Positions 32,159-41,138 of a stretch of DNA of 64,000 nucleotides are shown piece after piece. Made by a program: the position numbers and the translations under genes. The DNA is taken from positions 12,973 through 76,972 of the forward strand of contig CAZXKQ010000005.1 of assembly GCA_964641395.1 (NCBI GenBank). Reading direction: 5' to 3'. This stretch comes from CANQBR01 sp964641395. Lineage in GTDB: Bacteria; Bacillota; Negativicutes; Acidaminococcales; Acidaminococcaceae. The notes under the pieces are model-generated. The model was not told where the DNA came from. It did no database searches and saw only the letters and a list, made by a program, of their open reading frames with translations. The first letter of the stretch is position 1, and each line of letters starts with the position of its first letter.

Positions 32159-33679
32159 TCACCCTCCCTGTTCCAGGATCTGGTAGAGTTTTGCCATGTC
32201 CAGGCGGGCCCGCACCCCGGCGGCCAGCAGGTCGTACTGTTCCTCCTTGTAGGCGGCGAAGTCTATCACCTCCACAGCCTCTGCCTTACGGCCCTTCTTG
32301 GCCAGCAGGGCCTCTACCACCTTGGCCGCCACCCCCTCCCCGTCAAAGAGGCCGTGGACGTAGCTGCCGTAGACGGTGAGCCTCTCCCCCACCTGCTGGC
32401 TGCCCTCGGGGAAGGGCTCCCCCGGCTCATGGCTGGGGGCGATGGTGGTGAGGGCTTGCTCCGCCGGGTAGTGGGTGATGCCGCTGTGGATCTCGTAGCC
32501 CTTGATAGGCAGGCCGCTGAGGGGGGCCAAGGGGCCCTGGACCCGGCCGAAGCGGCCCTGCATCTGGATGGTGCGCTTCTCTTCGATGAAGACGGTGTCG
32601 CTGTCTAAGAGGCCTAGGCCGGCAGTGACGCCACCTGCCTCCACCCCTAGGGGATCGGCGATGCGCCTGCCCAGCATCTGGTAGCCGCCGCAGACGCCGA
32701 AGATCACCGTCCCCGCCTCAGCCTGCTGGAGGATCTCCGCCTCTAGGCCGCTCTGCCGCAGCCAGAGCAGGTCGCCGATGGTGTTCTTGCTGCCAGGGAG
32801 GATGATCATGTCCGGCCGTCCCATCTCTTTCAGGCTGGCTACGTAGCGGAGGGAGACCCCCTGGATCAGTTCAAAAACGTTGAAGTCCGTGTAATTGGAC
32901 ATGCGGGGCAGGCGGATGACGGCGATGTCTACCAGCTTCACTTCCTGGCTGCTGTTCAACCTGTCGCTGAGGCTGTCCTCGTCCTCGATGTCCACATGGA
33001 GCATGGGCAGCACCCCGATTACCGGGATGCCGGTCTTTTCCTCGATGAGCTTCAGGCCTGGTCGGAGGATCTCCACATCCCCCCTGAACTTGTTGATGAT
33101 GATGCCCTTGATCCGCCGCCGCTCCTCCTCTTCCAAGAGCATGACGGTGCCGTAGATGGAGGCGAAGACCCCGCCCCTGTCTATGTCTGCCACCAGGAGC
33201 ACCGGCGCCTGGGCCAGTTTGGCCATGCCCATGTTCACTATGTCTTGCTCCTTGAGGTTGATCTCCGCCGGACTCCCCGCCCCCTCCAGCACGACGATGT
33301 CGTAGGCGGCGGCCAGGGTCTGGTAGGCCTTCATGATCTCCGGGATGAGCCGGTGCTTGAAGGCGAAGTACTCCACCGCCGTCATGGTGCCGATGGGGCT
33401 GCCGTTGACGATGACCTGGGAGCCGCAGTCGCTGGTGGGTTTCAGCAGGATGGGGTTCATCAGCACGCTAGGGGCCAGCCCGGCCGCCTCCGCCTGGACC
33501 ACCTGGGCCCGGCCCATCTCCGCCCCGGTGGCGGTAATATAGGAATTCAGGGCCATATTCTGGGACTTAAAGGGGGCCACCCGGTAGCCGTCCTGCTTAA
33601 AGATGCGGCAGAGGGCCGCCGTCACCCAGCTCTTGCCGGCGTTGGACATGGTGCCCTGGATCATTAGCGACTTAGCCAT
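32159..33679 (-). CDS. cbiP: Adenosylcobyric acid synthase (glutamine-hydrolysing)
   Basis: Amidates the b, d, e and g carboxyls of adenosylcobyrinate a,c-diamide. The 506 residues combine an N-terminal dethiobiotin-synthetase-like ATP domain (MIQGTMSNAGKSWVTAALCR) with a class I-like glutaminase domain whose nucleophile is in VFGVCGGYQMLG near residue 335, and a histidine in SYVHGLFDGEG. It starts five bases before the phosphomutase-like gene ends, in normal operon spacing. Confidence 0.96.
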   Translation of the reverse strand: MAKSLMIQGTMSNAGKSWVTAALCRIFKQDGYRVAPFKSQNMALNSYITATGAEMGRAQVVQAEAAGLAPSVLMNPILLKPTSDCGSQVIVNGSPIGTMTAVEYFAFKHRLIPEIMKAYQTLAAAYDIVVLEGAGSPAEINLKEQDIVNMGMAKLAQAPVLLVADIDRGGVFASIYGTVMLLEEEERRRIKGIIINKFRGDVEILRPGLKLIEEKTGIPVIGVLPMLHVDIEDEDSLSDRLNSSQEVKLVDIAVIRLPRMSNYTDFNVFELIQGVSLRYVASLKEMGRPDMIILPGSKNTIGDLLWLRQSGLEAEILQQAEAGTVIFGVCGGYQMLGRRIADPLGVEAGGVTAGLGLLDSDTVFIEEKRTIQMQGRFGRVQGPLAPLSGLPIKGYEIHSGITHYPAEQALTTIAPSHEPGEPFPEGSQQVGERLTVYGSYVHGLFDGEGVAAKVVEALLAKKGRKAEAVEVIDFAAYKEEQYDLLAAGVRARLDMAKLYQILEQGG

Positions 33680-33684
33680 TCCTC

Positions 33685-34812
33685 CTACCCCTCCTCTAGT
33701 AAAAAGGCCCGCAGGGCCTGGTAATTCTCCAGCTTGAAGCTAGGCAGGGGCGGGGCCTGCAGCCGCCCTGCCAGCACCGGCACCGGCCCGGCCCCATGCT
33801 TGCCAGTGCGGGAACTGGTTACATGGTCGCCACAGACGGCGATGCGGATGGGCCCAGGGTACTTAGCCACCACATAGGCCAAAAACTCCCTGTCGATCTG
33901 GCTGATGAAGGCGGCCTTGGCCCGGCCGTCGTAGCGGTGGGCCGCCTCGTCGGTGCCGTTGAAGTGGGCCAGCACCAGGTCGTAGGACTGTAACAGCTCT
34001 ACGGCTGCCTGGGCCTTGGCGATGAGGTCCGTGTCCACGTCCCCGGTGGCGGTGCTAGGCTCCCGCACTGCCATGCCCATGCTCCTGGCCAGGCCTAGGA
34101 CGATCTCCGCCTTCCCTACCACCGCCCCCCGCCGGCCCCTGTTCAGGCTGGAGAAGCTAGGCAGCCTCTGCCGTCGGCTGGGGCCCCAGGGGTAGAGTTG
34201 GTAGTGGTAGGGCCCTCGGGCCCAAGGAGCCAGGGCCGCCTGGGCCTGGTCTAAGAAGCGGGCCAACTCTGGCAGGGCCTGGCGCAGGGGGGCCAGCAGG
34301 GCCGCCACCTCCTCCCCCACCTGTTCGTGGGGAGGGGGGACCTGGAGGCCTAAGACCGCCTCCTGCTGCTCCATCACCAGTAAATTGCGGTATTCCGAGA
34401 GGAAGACCAGGATGATCCCCTGATCCAGTTCAAAGCAGCGCCGGGCGGCGGCGGCCATCTCCACCGTGCTCAGCCCCCGGCCGTTGAAACCGGCCAGGCG
34501 GCCGGCCTCATCCACCGCCACCAGGTTGCAGCGCCACACCAGCTGGCGGCTGTCTATGTCCCAGCCGTGGGCGGCCATCTCTAGGTAGGCCCGGTTGCGG
34601 GGAATGACGGCCTTAGGCAGGCCTAGGAGCCGGCCTATGCAGCCGGCGCTCTCCGGCGCCAGGTCGGCCTCGCAGATGGAAAAGGCGCTGTAACACTGCC
34701 GGGCCAGCTGGTCCATAAGGGGGTGGCAGGCGGCGGCGTAGGGGGTCAGGCCTCCTAAGTAGGAGAGGGGCTCGTCCCCCAACCCATCAAGTAGCAAGAG
34801 TAGTGACGGCAT
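33685..34812 (-). CDS. Alkaline-phosphatase-superfamily protein related to 2,3-BPG-independent phosphoglycerate mutase
   Basis: 375 residues with the metal-site layout of archaeal-type phosphomutases (ApgM): LLLLDGLGDEP at the start, FNGTDEAAHRYDGRAKA near residue 285, and VCGDHVTSSRTGKHGAGPVPVL in the last third (given as GDHVTSSRTGKHGAGPVPV). It lies inside the cobalamin operon between cobD, which it overlaps by 26 bases, and cbiP. A glycolytic job is unlikely there. A phosphatase or mutase step on a cobalamin intermediate, such as alpha-ribazole phosphate (the missing CobC), is inferred, not shown. Confidence 0.75.
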   Translation of the reverse strand: MPSLLLLLDGLGDEPLSYLGGLTPYAAACHPLMDQLARQCYSAFSICEADLAPESAGCIGRLLGLPKAVIPRNRAYLEMAAHGWDIDSRQLVWRCNLVAVDEAGRLAGFNGRGLSTVEMAAAARRCFELDQGIILVFLSEYRNLLVMEQQEAVLGLQVPPPHEQVGEEVAALLAPLRQALPELARFLDQAQAALAPWARGPYHYQLYPWGPSRRQRLPSFSSLNRGRRGAVVGKAEIVLGLARSMGMAVREPSTATGDVDTDLIAKAQAAVELLQSYDLVLAHFNGTDEAAHRYDGRAKAAFISQIDREFLAYVVAKYPGPIRIAVCGDHVTSSRTGKHGAGPVPVLAGRLQAPPLPSFKLENYQALRAFLLEEG

Positions 34813-35875
34813 CTTGTAAGATCTTCCTCAATGCTTGTACCAGGAGGAGGTTCTCCCGGCGCTTTTTAATCGCTATCCGGTAGTAGTGGCTGTCTAGGCC
34901 TGGATAATTAGCACAGCTGCGCACCAAGATGCCCCGCTCCAGCAACAGGGCCTTCAAGTCCAGGTTCCAGGCCAGGCGGAAGAGGAGGTAGTTGGCGCTG
35001 GCCCCGTAGACCTTCAGGCCCAGCTGGGACAGGCGGCTGCACAGGTAGTTCCGCTCCTTGGCTAGGCAGGCCCAGGTCTGCTCCAAGTAGCCCTCTTCCT
35101 TGAGGGCGGCCAGGCCCGCCACCTGGGCAGGGCCGGAGACGGACCAGGCCTGGGCGGAGAGGCGCAGCTGGTTCAGCAGCTTCCCGTCGGCGCTAAGGAG
35201 GTAACCCAGCCGCAGCCCGGCCATGGCGTAGGTCTTGGTGAAGGCCTTGAGAATGATGAGGCGGGGGTAGTCTGACAACCGTTTCACCAGGCTGTAGGCC
35301 TCCTTCGGATCCACCAGATCCATGAAGCATTCGTCCAGGATCAGGTAGGAGTCGCATTCACGGCACCTGTCCAAAACAGCCTCCAAGAGCTGCTGTGAAA
35401 GCAAGAGGCCGGTGGGGTTATTAGGATTACAGAGGTAGACGCACTGGTATTCGGGCTTAATGTTCTCTAAGAAGCTGATAGGCAGGACAAAGCCCAGCTT
35501 CTCCTGCAGGTGGTAATGCCTTACCTTGCAGCCTACGCTGGCCAGGGAGCGGCGGTAATCGCTGAAGCTGGGAGCCAGCACTAGGGCGCAGGCAGGCCTG
35601 ATAAGCTGGGCCAGGCGGTAGAGGAGGTCTGCCGCCCCGTTGCCGAAGAGGAGCCAGTCCTGCTTCACCCCCAGGCGTCGGGCCAGGGCGGCCCTTAGCT
35701 CCCGGCAGTAGGGATCTGGGTAGCGCTCAAAGCTGGCCGGGGCCGCAGCCAAGGCCTTCTTCACTCCCCCAGGCAGGCCCAGGGGATTGGTGTTGGCGGA
35801 AAAATCCAGCAACTGCCCTTCCCCGCGGGGAAGGCTGGGAGCGTAGATGTCGCCCCCATGGTCGTATTTGAACAT
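34787..35875 (-). CDS. cobD: L-threonine-O-3-phosphate decarboxylase
   Basis: PLP enzyme making (R)-1-amino-2-propanol phosphate, the linker between the corrin ring and the nucleotide loop. It is a 362-residue aminotransferase fold. The PLP lysine is in LKAFTKTYAMAGLRLGYLL near residue 215, and CNPNNPTGLLL and DECFMDLVD are the cofactor contacts. A histidinol-phosphate aminotransferase is the usual confusion; the cobalamin operon context decides. A GGAGGG ribosome site precedes the ATG. Confidence 0.9.
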   Translation of the reverse strand: MFKYDHGGDIYAPSLPRGEGQLLDFSANTNPLGLPGGVKKALAAAPASFERYPDPYCRELRAALARRLGVKQDWLLFGNGAADLLYRLAQLIRPACALVLAPSFSDYRRSLASVGCKVRHYHLQEKLGFVLPISFLENIKPEYQCVYLCNPNNPTGLLLSQQLLEAVLDRCRECDSYLILDECFMDLVDPKEAYSLVKRLSDYPRLIILKAFTKTYAMAGLRLGYLLSADGKLLNQLRLSAQAWSVSGPAQVAGLAALKEEGYLEQTWACLAKERNYLCSRLSQLGLKVYGASANYLLFRLAWNLDLKALLLERGILVRSCANYPGLDSHYYRIAIKKRRENLLLVQALRKILQDAVTTLAT

Positions 35876-35909
35876 AGCTACCCTCCTTCGCCGTGGGGCC
35901 CCTCGCCCC

Positions 35910-36902
35910 CTAGCTCCCTATCCCTGCCAGCAGCCCAGCCAGCTCCCCGCTGAGCAGGCCCCACAGGGCCAGGCCGCCTAGCAGGGCCAGGAAGCTGGTG
36001 ACATAGAGGAGCCGGTTGGCGGCCTCTATATCCTCTACACAGGGCTGCCGCCGCTCCTCCCCGATGGTGGCCTTGGGGATGAGCTGGCCAAAGTAGTAAT
36101 GGTCTCCCCCCAGGCGGATGCCCAGGGCTCCGGCCACGGCGCTTTCCGTCATGGCAGAATTAGGGCTCAGGTGGTTGTAACGGTCCCGCCAGAAGATCCG
36201 CCAGGCCCCTGCCCCGTCCAGGCCGCAGAGGAAGGCGGCCAAAATCAGCAGGAGGCCGCTGAGGCGGGCCGGCAGCAGGTTGGCCACATCGTCCAGACGG
36301 GCTGGGCAGCGGCCGAAGTACAGGTACTTTGCCGTCCGGTAGCCTACCATGCTGTCCATGGTGTTGATGCCCTTGTAGAGAAAGGCCAGGGGCGCTCCCC
36401 CTAGGAACATGTAGAAAAGGGGGGCCACCACTGCGTCGGAAGTGTTCTCCGCCACCGTCTCCACAGTAGCCTTGATGATCTCTTCCCTCTCCAGTTCCCT
36501 GGTGTCCCGGCCTACGATGTAGCCCACCTTCACCCGGGCCTCTGCCAGGGAGCCGGACCTGAGGGCGGCGGCCACTGCCTGGGCCGCTCCCCTCAGGCTC
36601 TTCATAGCCAGGATCTGGTAGCACATGAAGCTCTCCAAGGCCAGGGCCAGGTAGGGGTGGACGAGGCCTGCCCCGTAGAGCAGGAGCCAGGGCAGGGCGA
36701 AAGACAGGAGGCAGACGGTGGCTGCCAGCAGGCCGCCGCTGTACAGCAGGGCCACCTTGTCCTCTTTGCAGAGGGGCCGCAGCCTTCCCTCCAAGGCGGC
36801 GATGAGCCTGCCTATGAGGACGATGGGATGGGGCAGCCAGAGGGGATCCCCCAGCAGCAGGTCTAAAAAAAAGCCTATGGTCAAGGCTAAAACGTGGTCC
36901 AT
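35910..36902 (-). CDS. cbiB: Adenosylcobinamide-phosphate synthase
   Basis: Membrane protein that joins aminopropanol phosphate to adenosylcobyric acid. The 330 residues have four or five hydrophobic helices. The family motifs are LLLGDPLWLPHPIVLIG near residues 14-30, VAENTSDAVVAPLFYM, KGINTMDSMVGYR and LSPNSAMTESAVAGALG. It lies 34 bases before cobD, and the ATG at 36902 has a weak ribosome site after cbiA. Confidence 0.95.
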   Translation of the reverse strand: MDHVLALTIGFFLDLLLGDPLWLPHPIVLIGRLIAALEGRLRPLCKEDKVALLYSGGLLAATVCLLSFALPWLLLYGAGLVHPYLALALESFMCYQILAMKSLRGAAQAVAAALRSGSLAEARVKVGYIVGRDTRELEREEIIKATVETVAENTSDAVVAPLFYMFLGGAPLAFLYKGINTMDSMVGYRTAKYLYFGRCPARLDDVANLLPARLSGLLLILAAFLCGLDGAGAWRIFWRDRYNHLSPNSAMTESAVAGALGIRLGGDHYYFGQLIPKATIGEERRQPCVEDIEAANRLLYVTSFLALLGGLALWGLLSGELAGLLAGIGS

Positions 36903-36914
36903 GGCACACCAGCC

Positions 36915-38288
36915 CTAGCACTGCCGCCTCTGGCTGTAGGCCAGGCAGGCGCTGACGAAGCTTTTGGCAAAGTCTGGATTGCCCCACAGGTGGATGTGGG
37001 GATAGCCGGCGTAAAGGTTGGCCCAGTGGTGGCAGCAGGGCCACTGGCCCCTGCCCCCCGCCTTGTAGGCGGTGAAGGCGGAGCCGTTGTTGCTGCTGTC
37101 GCTGTAGTGGAACTCATGGCCCCGGATGCGGCCTCCTGCAGGGCCCAGCAGGCCCCCCTCCTCTGCCACTAGCTCGACGTAGCCGAAGCGGCGCAGCCCC
37201 TTGGTGAGGCTCACCTCTCCCGGCAACAGGCCCACCCAGGGGCTGTAGTCCTCTCCGTCCCGGTAGCCCTCTAACAGGTACATGAAGCCGCCGCATTCGG
37301 CGAAACAGGGCAGGCCGGCCTCCACCCTCTCCTTGATCTCCGCCCGCAGCTCCCGGTTGGCAGCCAGTTGCCGGGCGTAGAGCTCCGGGTAGCCTCCCCC
37401 TAGGATGAGGCCGGAGCAGCCTGACGGCAGGGCCCTGTCCTCCAGGGGGCTGAAGGGAACCAAGCTGGCCCCCAGCTCCGTCAAAAGGTCCAGGGCGTCC
37501 TGGTAGTAAAAGGAAAAGGCCACGTCCCTGGCGATGGCTATCCTGCAGGAGCCAAGGGGCTGCACCCCTAGTTCGCTGTAGGCCAGCTCCTCCGCCCCCC
37601 TGGCCAGGGCCAGGAGGCCCTCCAGGTCGACGCTGTCGGCGGCCTGGGCGGCCAAACGGGCCACGATGGCCTGGAGGTCGCTGAGCTCTTCTGCAGTAAC
37701 CAGGCCCAGGTGGCGGCTGCCGAACTGGCAGTCCTCCGGCAGGGGGGGCAGGCAGCCGAAGAGCCTGACTCCGCTCTCCCCTTCGATGGCCTCCTTGTAG
37801 AAGGCGTAACTGGCCGGCTGCACATTGTTCAAGATGGCCCCGGCCACATAGCTGTCTTTTTGGAACTTCCGGAAGCCCTGGAGCAGGGCCGCAGTAGAAA
37901 GGGCCGCCCCTCTGCCGTTCACCACCAGCACCACCGGGGTCTTGGTAGTCCTGGCTAGATCGTAGGCAGAGCACTGGCTGCTGCGGCCTAGGCCGTCGTA
38001 GTAGCCCATGGCCCCCTCCAAGAGGGCTAGATCCGCTCCCCGGGCATTCTTGGCCAACAGGTAGCAGGCCGTCTCCCGGCCCAGCTGGTAGAGGTCCAGG
38101 TTGCGGGACTTGGTGCCGCACACCTGGCTGTGGAACATAGGGTCGATGTAGTCCGGCCCTGACTTAAAGGCGGCCACCTGTAGCCCGGCCTGCTTAAAGG
38201 CCCCTAGCAGGGCGCAGACCAGGGTGGTTTTGCCGGCGCCGCTGTTAGGAGCGGCGATGAGGAAGCGGGGCAGGGTTGCTACAGCCAT
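36915..38288 (-). CDS. cbiA: Cobyrinic acid a,c-diamide synthase
   Basis: ATP- and glutamine-dependent amidation of the a and c carboxyls. The 457 residues comprise an N-terminal P-loop domain (IAAPNSGAGKTTLVCALLG at residues 11-29) and a C-terminal glutaminase domain with the nucleophile in CFAECGGFMYLLEGY near residue 330. HEFHYSD near residue 399 is the family metal or acid motif. GGGGAGG precedes the ATG, and it is two bases from cbiET. Confidence 0.96.
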   Translation of the reverse strand: MAVATLPRFLIAAPNSGAGKTTLVCALLGAFKQAGLQVAAFKSGPDYIDPMFHSQVCGTKSRNLDLYQLGRETACYLLAKNARGADLALLEGAMGYYDGLGRSSQCSAYDLARTTKTPVVLVVNGRGAALSTAALLQGFRKFQKDSYVAGAILNNVQPASYAFYKEAIEGESGVRLFGCLPPLPEDCQFGSRHLGLVTAEELSDLQAIVARLAAQAADSVDLEGLLALARGAEELAYSELGVQPLGSCRIAIARDVAFSFYYQDALDLLTELGASLVPFSPLEDRALPSGCSGLILGGGYPELYARQLAANRELRAEIKERVEAGLPCFAECGGFMYLLEGYRDGEDYSPWVGLLPGEVSLTKGLRRFGYVELVAEEGGLLGPAGGRIRGHEFHYSDSSNNGSAFTAYKAGGRGQWPCCHHWANLYAGYPHIHLWGNPDFAKSFVSACLAYSQRRQC

Positions 38289-38290
38289 GG

Positions 38291-39511
38291 CTACCTCCCC
38301 TGCTGACCCTGCAAGGTCAGGATGAAGACCGGGTTCTCTCCCCGCAGCAGGTGGTAGGGGCCGGCCTGCCTGCCCCGGGCGGCAGTCAGCTGGACTATGT
38401 CCAGCCCCAGCTGGGGCCTAGCCTTGCAGTAGGCGGCCACCTGGGCCAGGGTCTCCACGGTGATGGCGGTGACCACGGTGCGGCAGAGGGGGTTGGCCTG
38501 GTAGAGCAGGTCCAGCATGGCCGGCAGGCCGCCGCCGCTGCCGCCGATGAAGACGGCCTGGGGTACGGCCTGCTGTAGGAGGCCGGGCAGCTGTTCCAGG
38601 GCCTCCCCTGCCACCACCTGGATATTATCACAGCCGAAACGCTCTATATTCTTCTGTAACAGGGCCAGAGCCTCCGCCTTTCGCTCCAAGGCGTAGACCC
38701 GGCCCAGGGGGGCTAGGCGGGCCAGCTCTATGGAGCAGGAGCCGGTGCCCGCCCCTATGTCGTAGATCAGGTCAGCCGGGCCGGGGCCCAGCTTGCTCAG
38801 GGCCACGCTGCGCACCTCCTGCTTGGTCATAGGGGCCTGTCCCCGCAGGAAGAGCTCATCCGGCAGGCCGTGGACAAGGGGCCGCCGTAAGGGGGCTGGG
38901 TTGAGGATGAAGAGCACCGCCAGAGAGGCGAAGCTCCCTGCCGCCAGCTCCTCCGCCCGGCCTACCGTAATCCTCTCCTCAGGATAGGAGAGCCTTTCCC
39001 CTACGTAGACCTGGCAGTTCCCTAGGCCCTGCTCTGTGAGGCGGCGGCAGAGGCTGGCGGCATCATTGGCGCCGCCGGTGAGGGCGAAGACCTTGGCCTG
39101 GGTGGCCACTGCCTCTACCAGCTTCTGTTGCCGGCCGTGCATGCTCACCAGGCAGGCATCCTCCCAGGCCAGGCCGACTTTGGCGGCAAAGTACACCAGG
39201 CTGGAGATGCCGGGGATGAAGCTGCAGGCGCAGCCGGACAGCCTGCCCTTCAGGGTCTGGGCCAGGCTGTAAAAGCCTACGTCGCCGCTGACTAGGATGC
39301 CTAAGACGTCCTCCGCCTGGGCGGCAGCGGCGATGGCCTGGATCTCCCCCAGCTTGATGGTGGGATGGAGCTGCTTCCCCTGGGCGGCATAGGGGGCCAG
39401 CATCCGCTGGTCGCCGCAGAGAATGGTGCAGGAGGCGATGGCCTCCCTGGCCTCCTGGGTCAGCAGCCTAGGGCTGCCCGGCCCGATGCCGATGAGCTTG
39501 ACTTGCAACAT
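38291..39511 (-). CDS. cbiET: Fused cobalt-precorrin-7 C5-methyltransferase / precorrin-8 C15-methyltransferase
   Basis: Adds methyls at C5 and C15 and decarboxylates the acetate at C12. The 406 residues join CbiE (about 1-205, tetrapyrrole methylase with LIGIGPGSPRLLTQEA) to CbiT (about 215-400, a class I SAM fold with IYDIGAGTGSCSIELARLAP). The fusion resembles CobL of aerobes, although the surrounding pathway is anaerobic. GGAGGAAG lies before the ATG. Confidence 0.95.
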   Translation of the reverse strand: MLQVKLIGIGPGSPRLLTQEAREAIASCTILCGDQRMLAPYAAQGKQLHPTIKLGEIQAIAAAAQAEDVLGILVSGDVGFYSLAQTLKGRLSGCACSFIPGISSLVYFAAKVGLAWEDACLVSMHGRQQKLVEAVATQAKVFALTGGANDAASLCRRLTEQGLGNCQVYVGERLSYPEERITVGRAEELAAGSFASLAVLFILNPAPLRRPLVHGLPDELFLRGQAPMTKQEVRSVALSKLGPGPADLIYDIGAGTGSCSIELARLAPLGRVYALERKAEALALLQKNIERFGCDNIQVVAGEALEQLPGLLQQAVPQAVFIGGSGGGLPAMLDLLYQANPLCRTVVTAITVETLAQVAAYCKARPQLGLDIVQLTAARGRQAGPYHLLRGENPVFILTLQGQQGR

Positions 39512-39615
39512 CTCCGCTTCCTCCTTGCCCCTCCTTGGGCCTTTACTGCTCAGTAATTATCTCGCTTATTCTTATTAATTACTGGTATATATCTAGCATT
39601 AAACTAGCTATTTGC
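39512..39615 (-). other. AT-rich gap inside the cobalamin operon
   Basis: The only sizeable gap in the operon (104 bases) and much richer in A/T than its surroundings. No terminator hairpin or convincing promoter was identified, and no ORF. It may carry an internal promoter for cbiET and the genes downstream. Confidence 0.4.
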
Positions 39616-40383
39616 TTATTTATGGGTGGATGGGGCCAGCTCAGCCACCTGCTCCAGGATCTCTCCTAAGGAGGAGCCGTCCTCCTCCTCCTGGCGGCTG
39701 ATGACTACCAGCTTCGCCCCCACCTGGGCAGCGGCCCGGGCCTTGGCCGAAAAGCCCCCCGCCTCCCCGCTGTCCTTGGTGACTACGTAGCGGGCCCGGT
39801 ACTTGCGAAAGGTGGCCGCGTCCAGTTCCTGGCTGAAGGGCCCCTGCATGCAGACGATGTTCTGAGGGGCGTAGCCCAGTTCCAGGGCCTTGTTCAGGCT
39901 GGCAGCCATGGGCAGGATGCGGAGAGCGATCCGCTTTTGGTAGTCGTGCACGGCGGTGAAGTCGCCCAGGTTCTTGCTGCCGGTGGTCAGAAAGATAGGC
40001 CCCTTTACCTGGTTCAGCAGCTCTACTGCTTCCCCGTAGTCCGCCGCCCAGATGTAATTACCCTTTGCCGCCGCCGGCCTGGCCAGGCGCAGATAGGGAA
40101 GGCAGGCCCGGCCGCAGGCCATCCTGCAGGCAAGGGTCACCTGGGTGGCATAGGGGTGGGTGGCATCGATGACTGCAAAGGGTTGCCGCTCCTTGAGGAG
40201 GGCTAGCATGGCGGCGGCGTTCAACTGCCGGGCCAGCACCTCCAGCCCCGGCCGGGGCTCTATGAGGGCCGCCCCGTAGCTGGTGGCCACTGAGAGCAAC
40301 ACCTGGTAGCCCCTTGCTAGCAGGGCCTGGACCAGGGCCCTGCCCTCCGAGGTGCCCCCCAGTACGTAGACCAGGCCCTTCAT
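39616..40383 (-). CDS. cbiJ: Cobalt-precorrin-6A reductase
   Basis: NADH-dependent reduction of the macrocycle. The 255 residues start LVYVLGGTSEGRALVQALLA, the CobK/CbiJ nucleotide motif. IDATHPYATQVT near residue 92, LRLARPAA and FLTTGSKNL follow. Its ATG overlaps the cbiH stop by four bases. It is followed by the 104-base gap. Confidence 0.93.
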   Translation of the reverse strand: MKGLVYVLGGTSEGRALVQALLARGYQVLLSVATSYGAALIEPRPGLEVLARQLNAAAMLALLKERQPFAVIDATHPYATQVTLACRMACGRACLPYLRLARPAAAKGNYIWAADYGEAVELLNQVKGPIFLTTGSKNLGDFTAVHDYQKRIALRILPMAASLNKALELGYAPQNIVCMQGPFSQELDAATFRKYRARYVVTKDSGEAGGFSAKARAAAQVGAKLVVISRQEEEDGSSLGEILEQVAELAPSTHK

Positions 40384-41117
40384 GACAGCCGGTAGCCCCG
40401 AGGGGTCACTAGGCGGCCGTTGATGATGCGGCTCTGGCTGTTGCCGATGAGCACGGTGGCGAACATATCCACCGTCTTGCTCCCTAGCTCTCCCAGAGTG
40501 GTGAGTTCATAGGCCTCCCCTGGCCGGCCGATGTTGCGGACGATGCCGCAGGGCACGCCGGGCTGCTGGTACTGCAGCAGCAGGGCGCAGGCCCGGGCCA
40601 GATAGTCCTGGCGCCGGTGGGAGGCGGGATTGTAAAGGGCGATGCAGAAGTCCCCCTGGGCGGCGCAGAGCAGCCTTTTTTCAATCTTCTCCCAGGGAGT
40701 CAGAAGGTCCGAGAGGCTGATGAGGCAGCAGTCGCTGCCTAGAGGCGCCCCTAGCAGGGCCGCGCCTGAGCAGGCGGCGGTGACGCCGGGGATGAGCTCT
40801 ATCTCCAGCTCCGGATAGGGGGCGGCTACTTCCAGCATGATGCCGGCCATGCCGTAGACCCCCACGTCGCCGCTGGAGATCATGGCCACCACCTGCCCCT
40901 TCAGCACCTCGGCCAGGGCCAGCTTGCAGCGGTCCACTTCCTTGGTCATCCCCGTCATCAGGTAGCGCTTGGCGGGAAAGTCCTCCTTCACCAGGTCCAC
41001 GTAGACGTGGTAGCCGCAGATGACCTCTGCCTCTGCCAGGGCGGCGTAGGCCCGCCTGGTCATCTGCTCCGCTCCCCCGGGGCCTAGGCCCACTAGGTAT
41101 AGTTTACCCTTTGCCAT
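40380..41117 (-). CDS. cbiH: Cobalt-precorrin-3B C17-methyltransferase
   Basis: Methylates C17 with ring contraction and delta-lactone formation. It is a 245-residue tetrapyrrole methylase with KLYLVGLGPGGAEQMTRRA at the start, MISSGDVGVYGMAGIMLE near residue 80 and ALYNPASHRRQDYL near 163. It has no extra C-terminal iron-sulfur domain, so it is the short form. It lies 21 bases after cbiG. Confidence 0.94.
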   Translation of the reverse strand: MAKGKLYLVGLGPGGAEQMTRRAYAALAEAEVICGYHVYVDLVKEDFPAKRYLMTGMTKEVDRCKLALAEVLKGQVVAMISSGDVGVYGMAGIMLEVAAPYPELEIELIPGVTAACSGAALLGAPLGSDCCLISLSDLLTPWEKIEKRLLCAAQGDFCIALYNPASHRRQDYLARACALLLQYQQPGVPCGIVRNIGRPGEAYELTTLGELGSKTVDMFATVLIGNSQSRIINGRLVTPRGYRLS

Positions 41118-41138
41118 CTAGGCAGCCTCCTATCTCTC

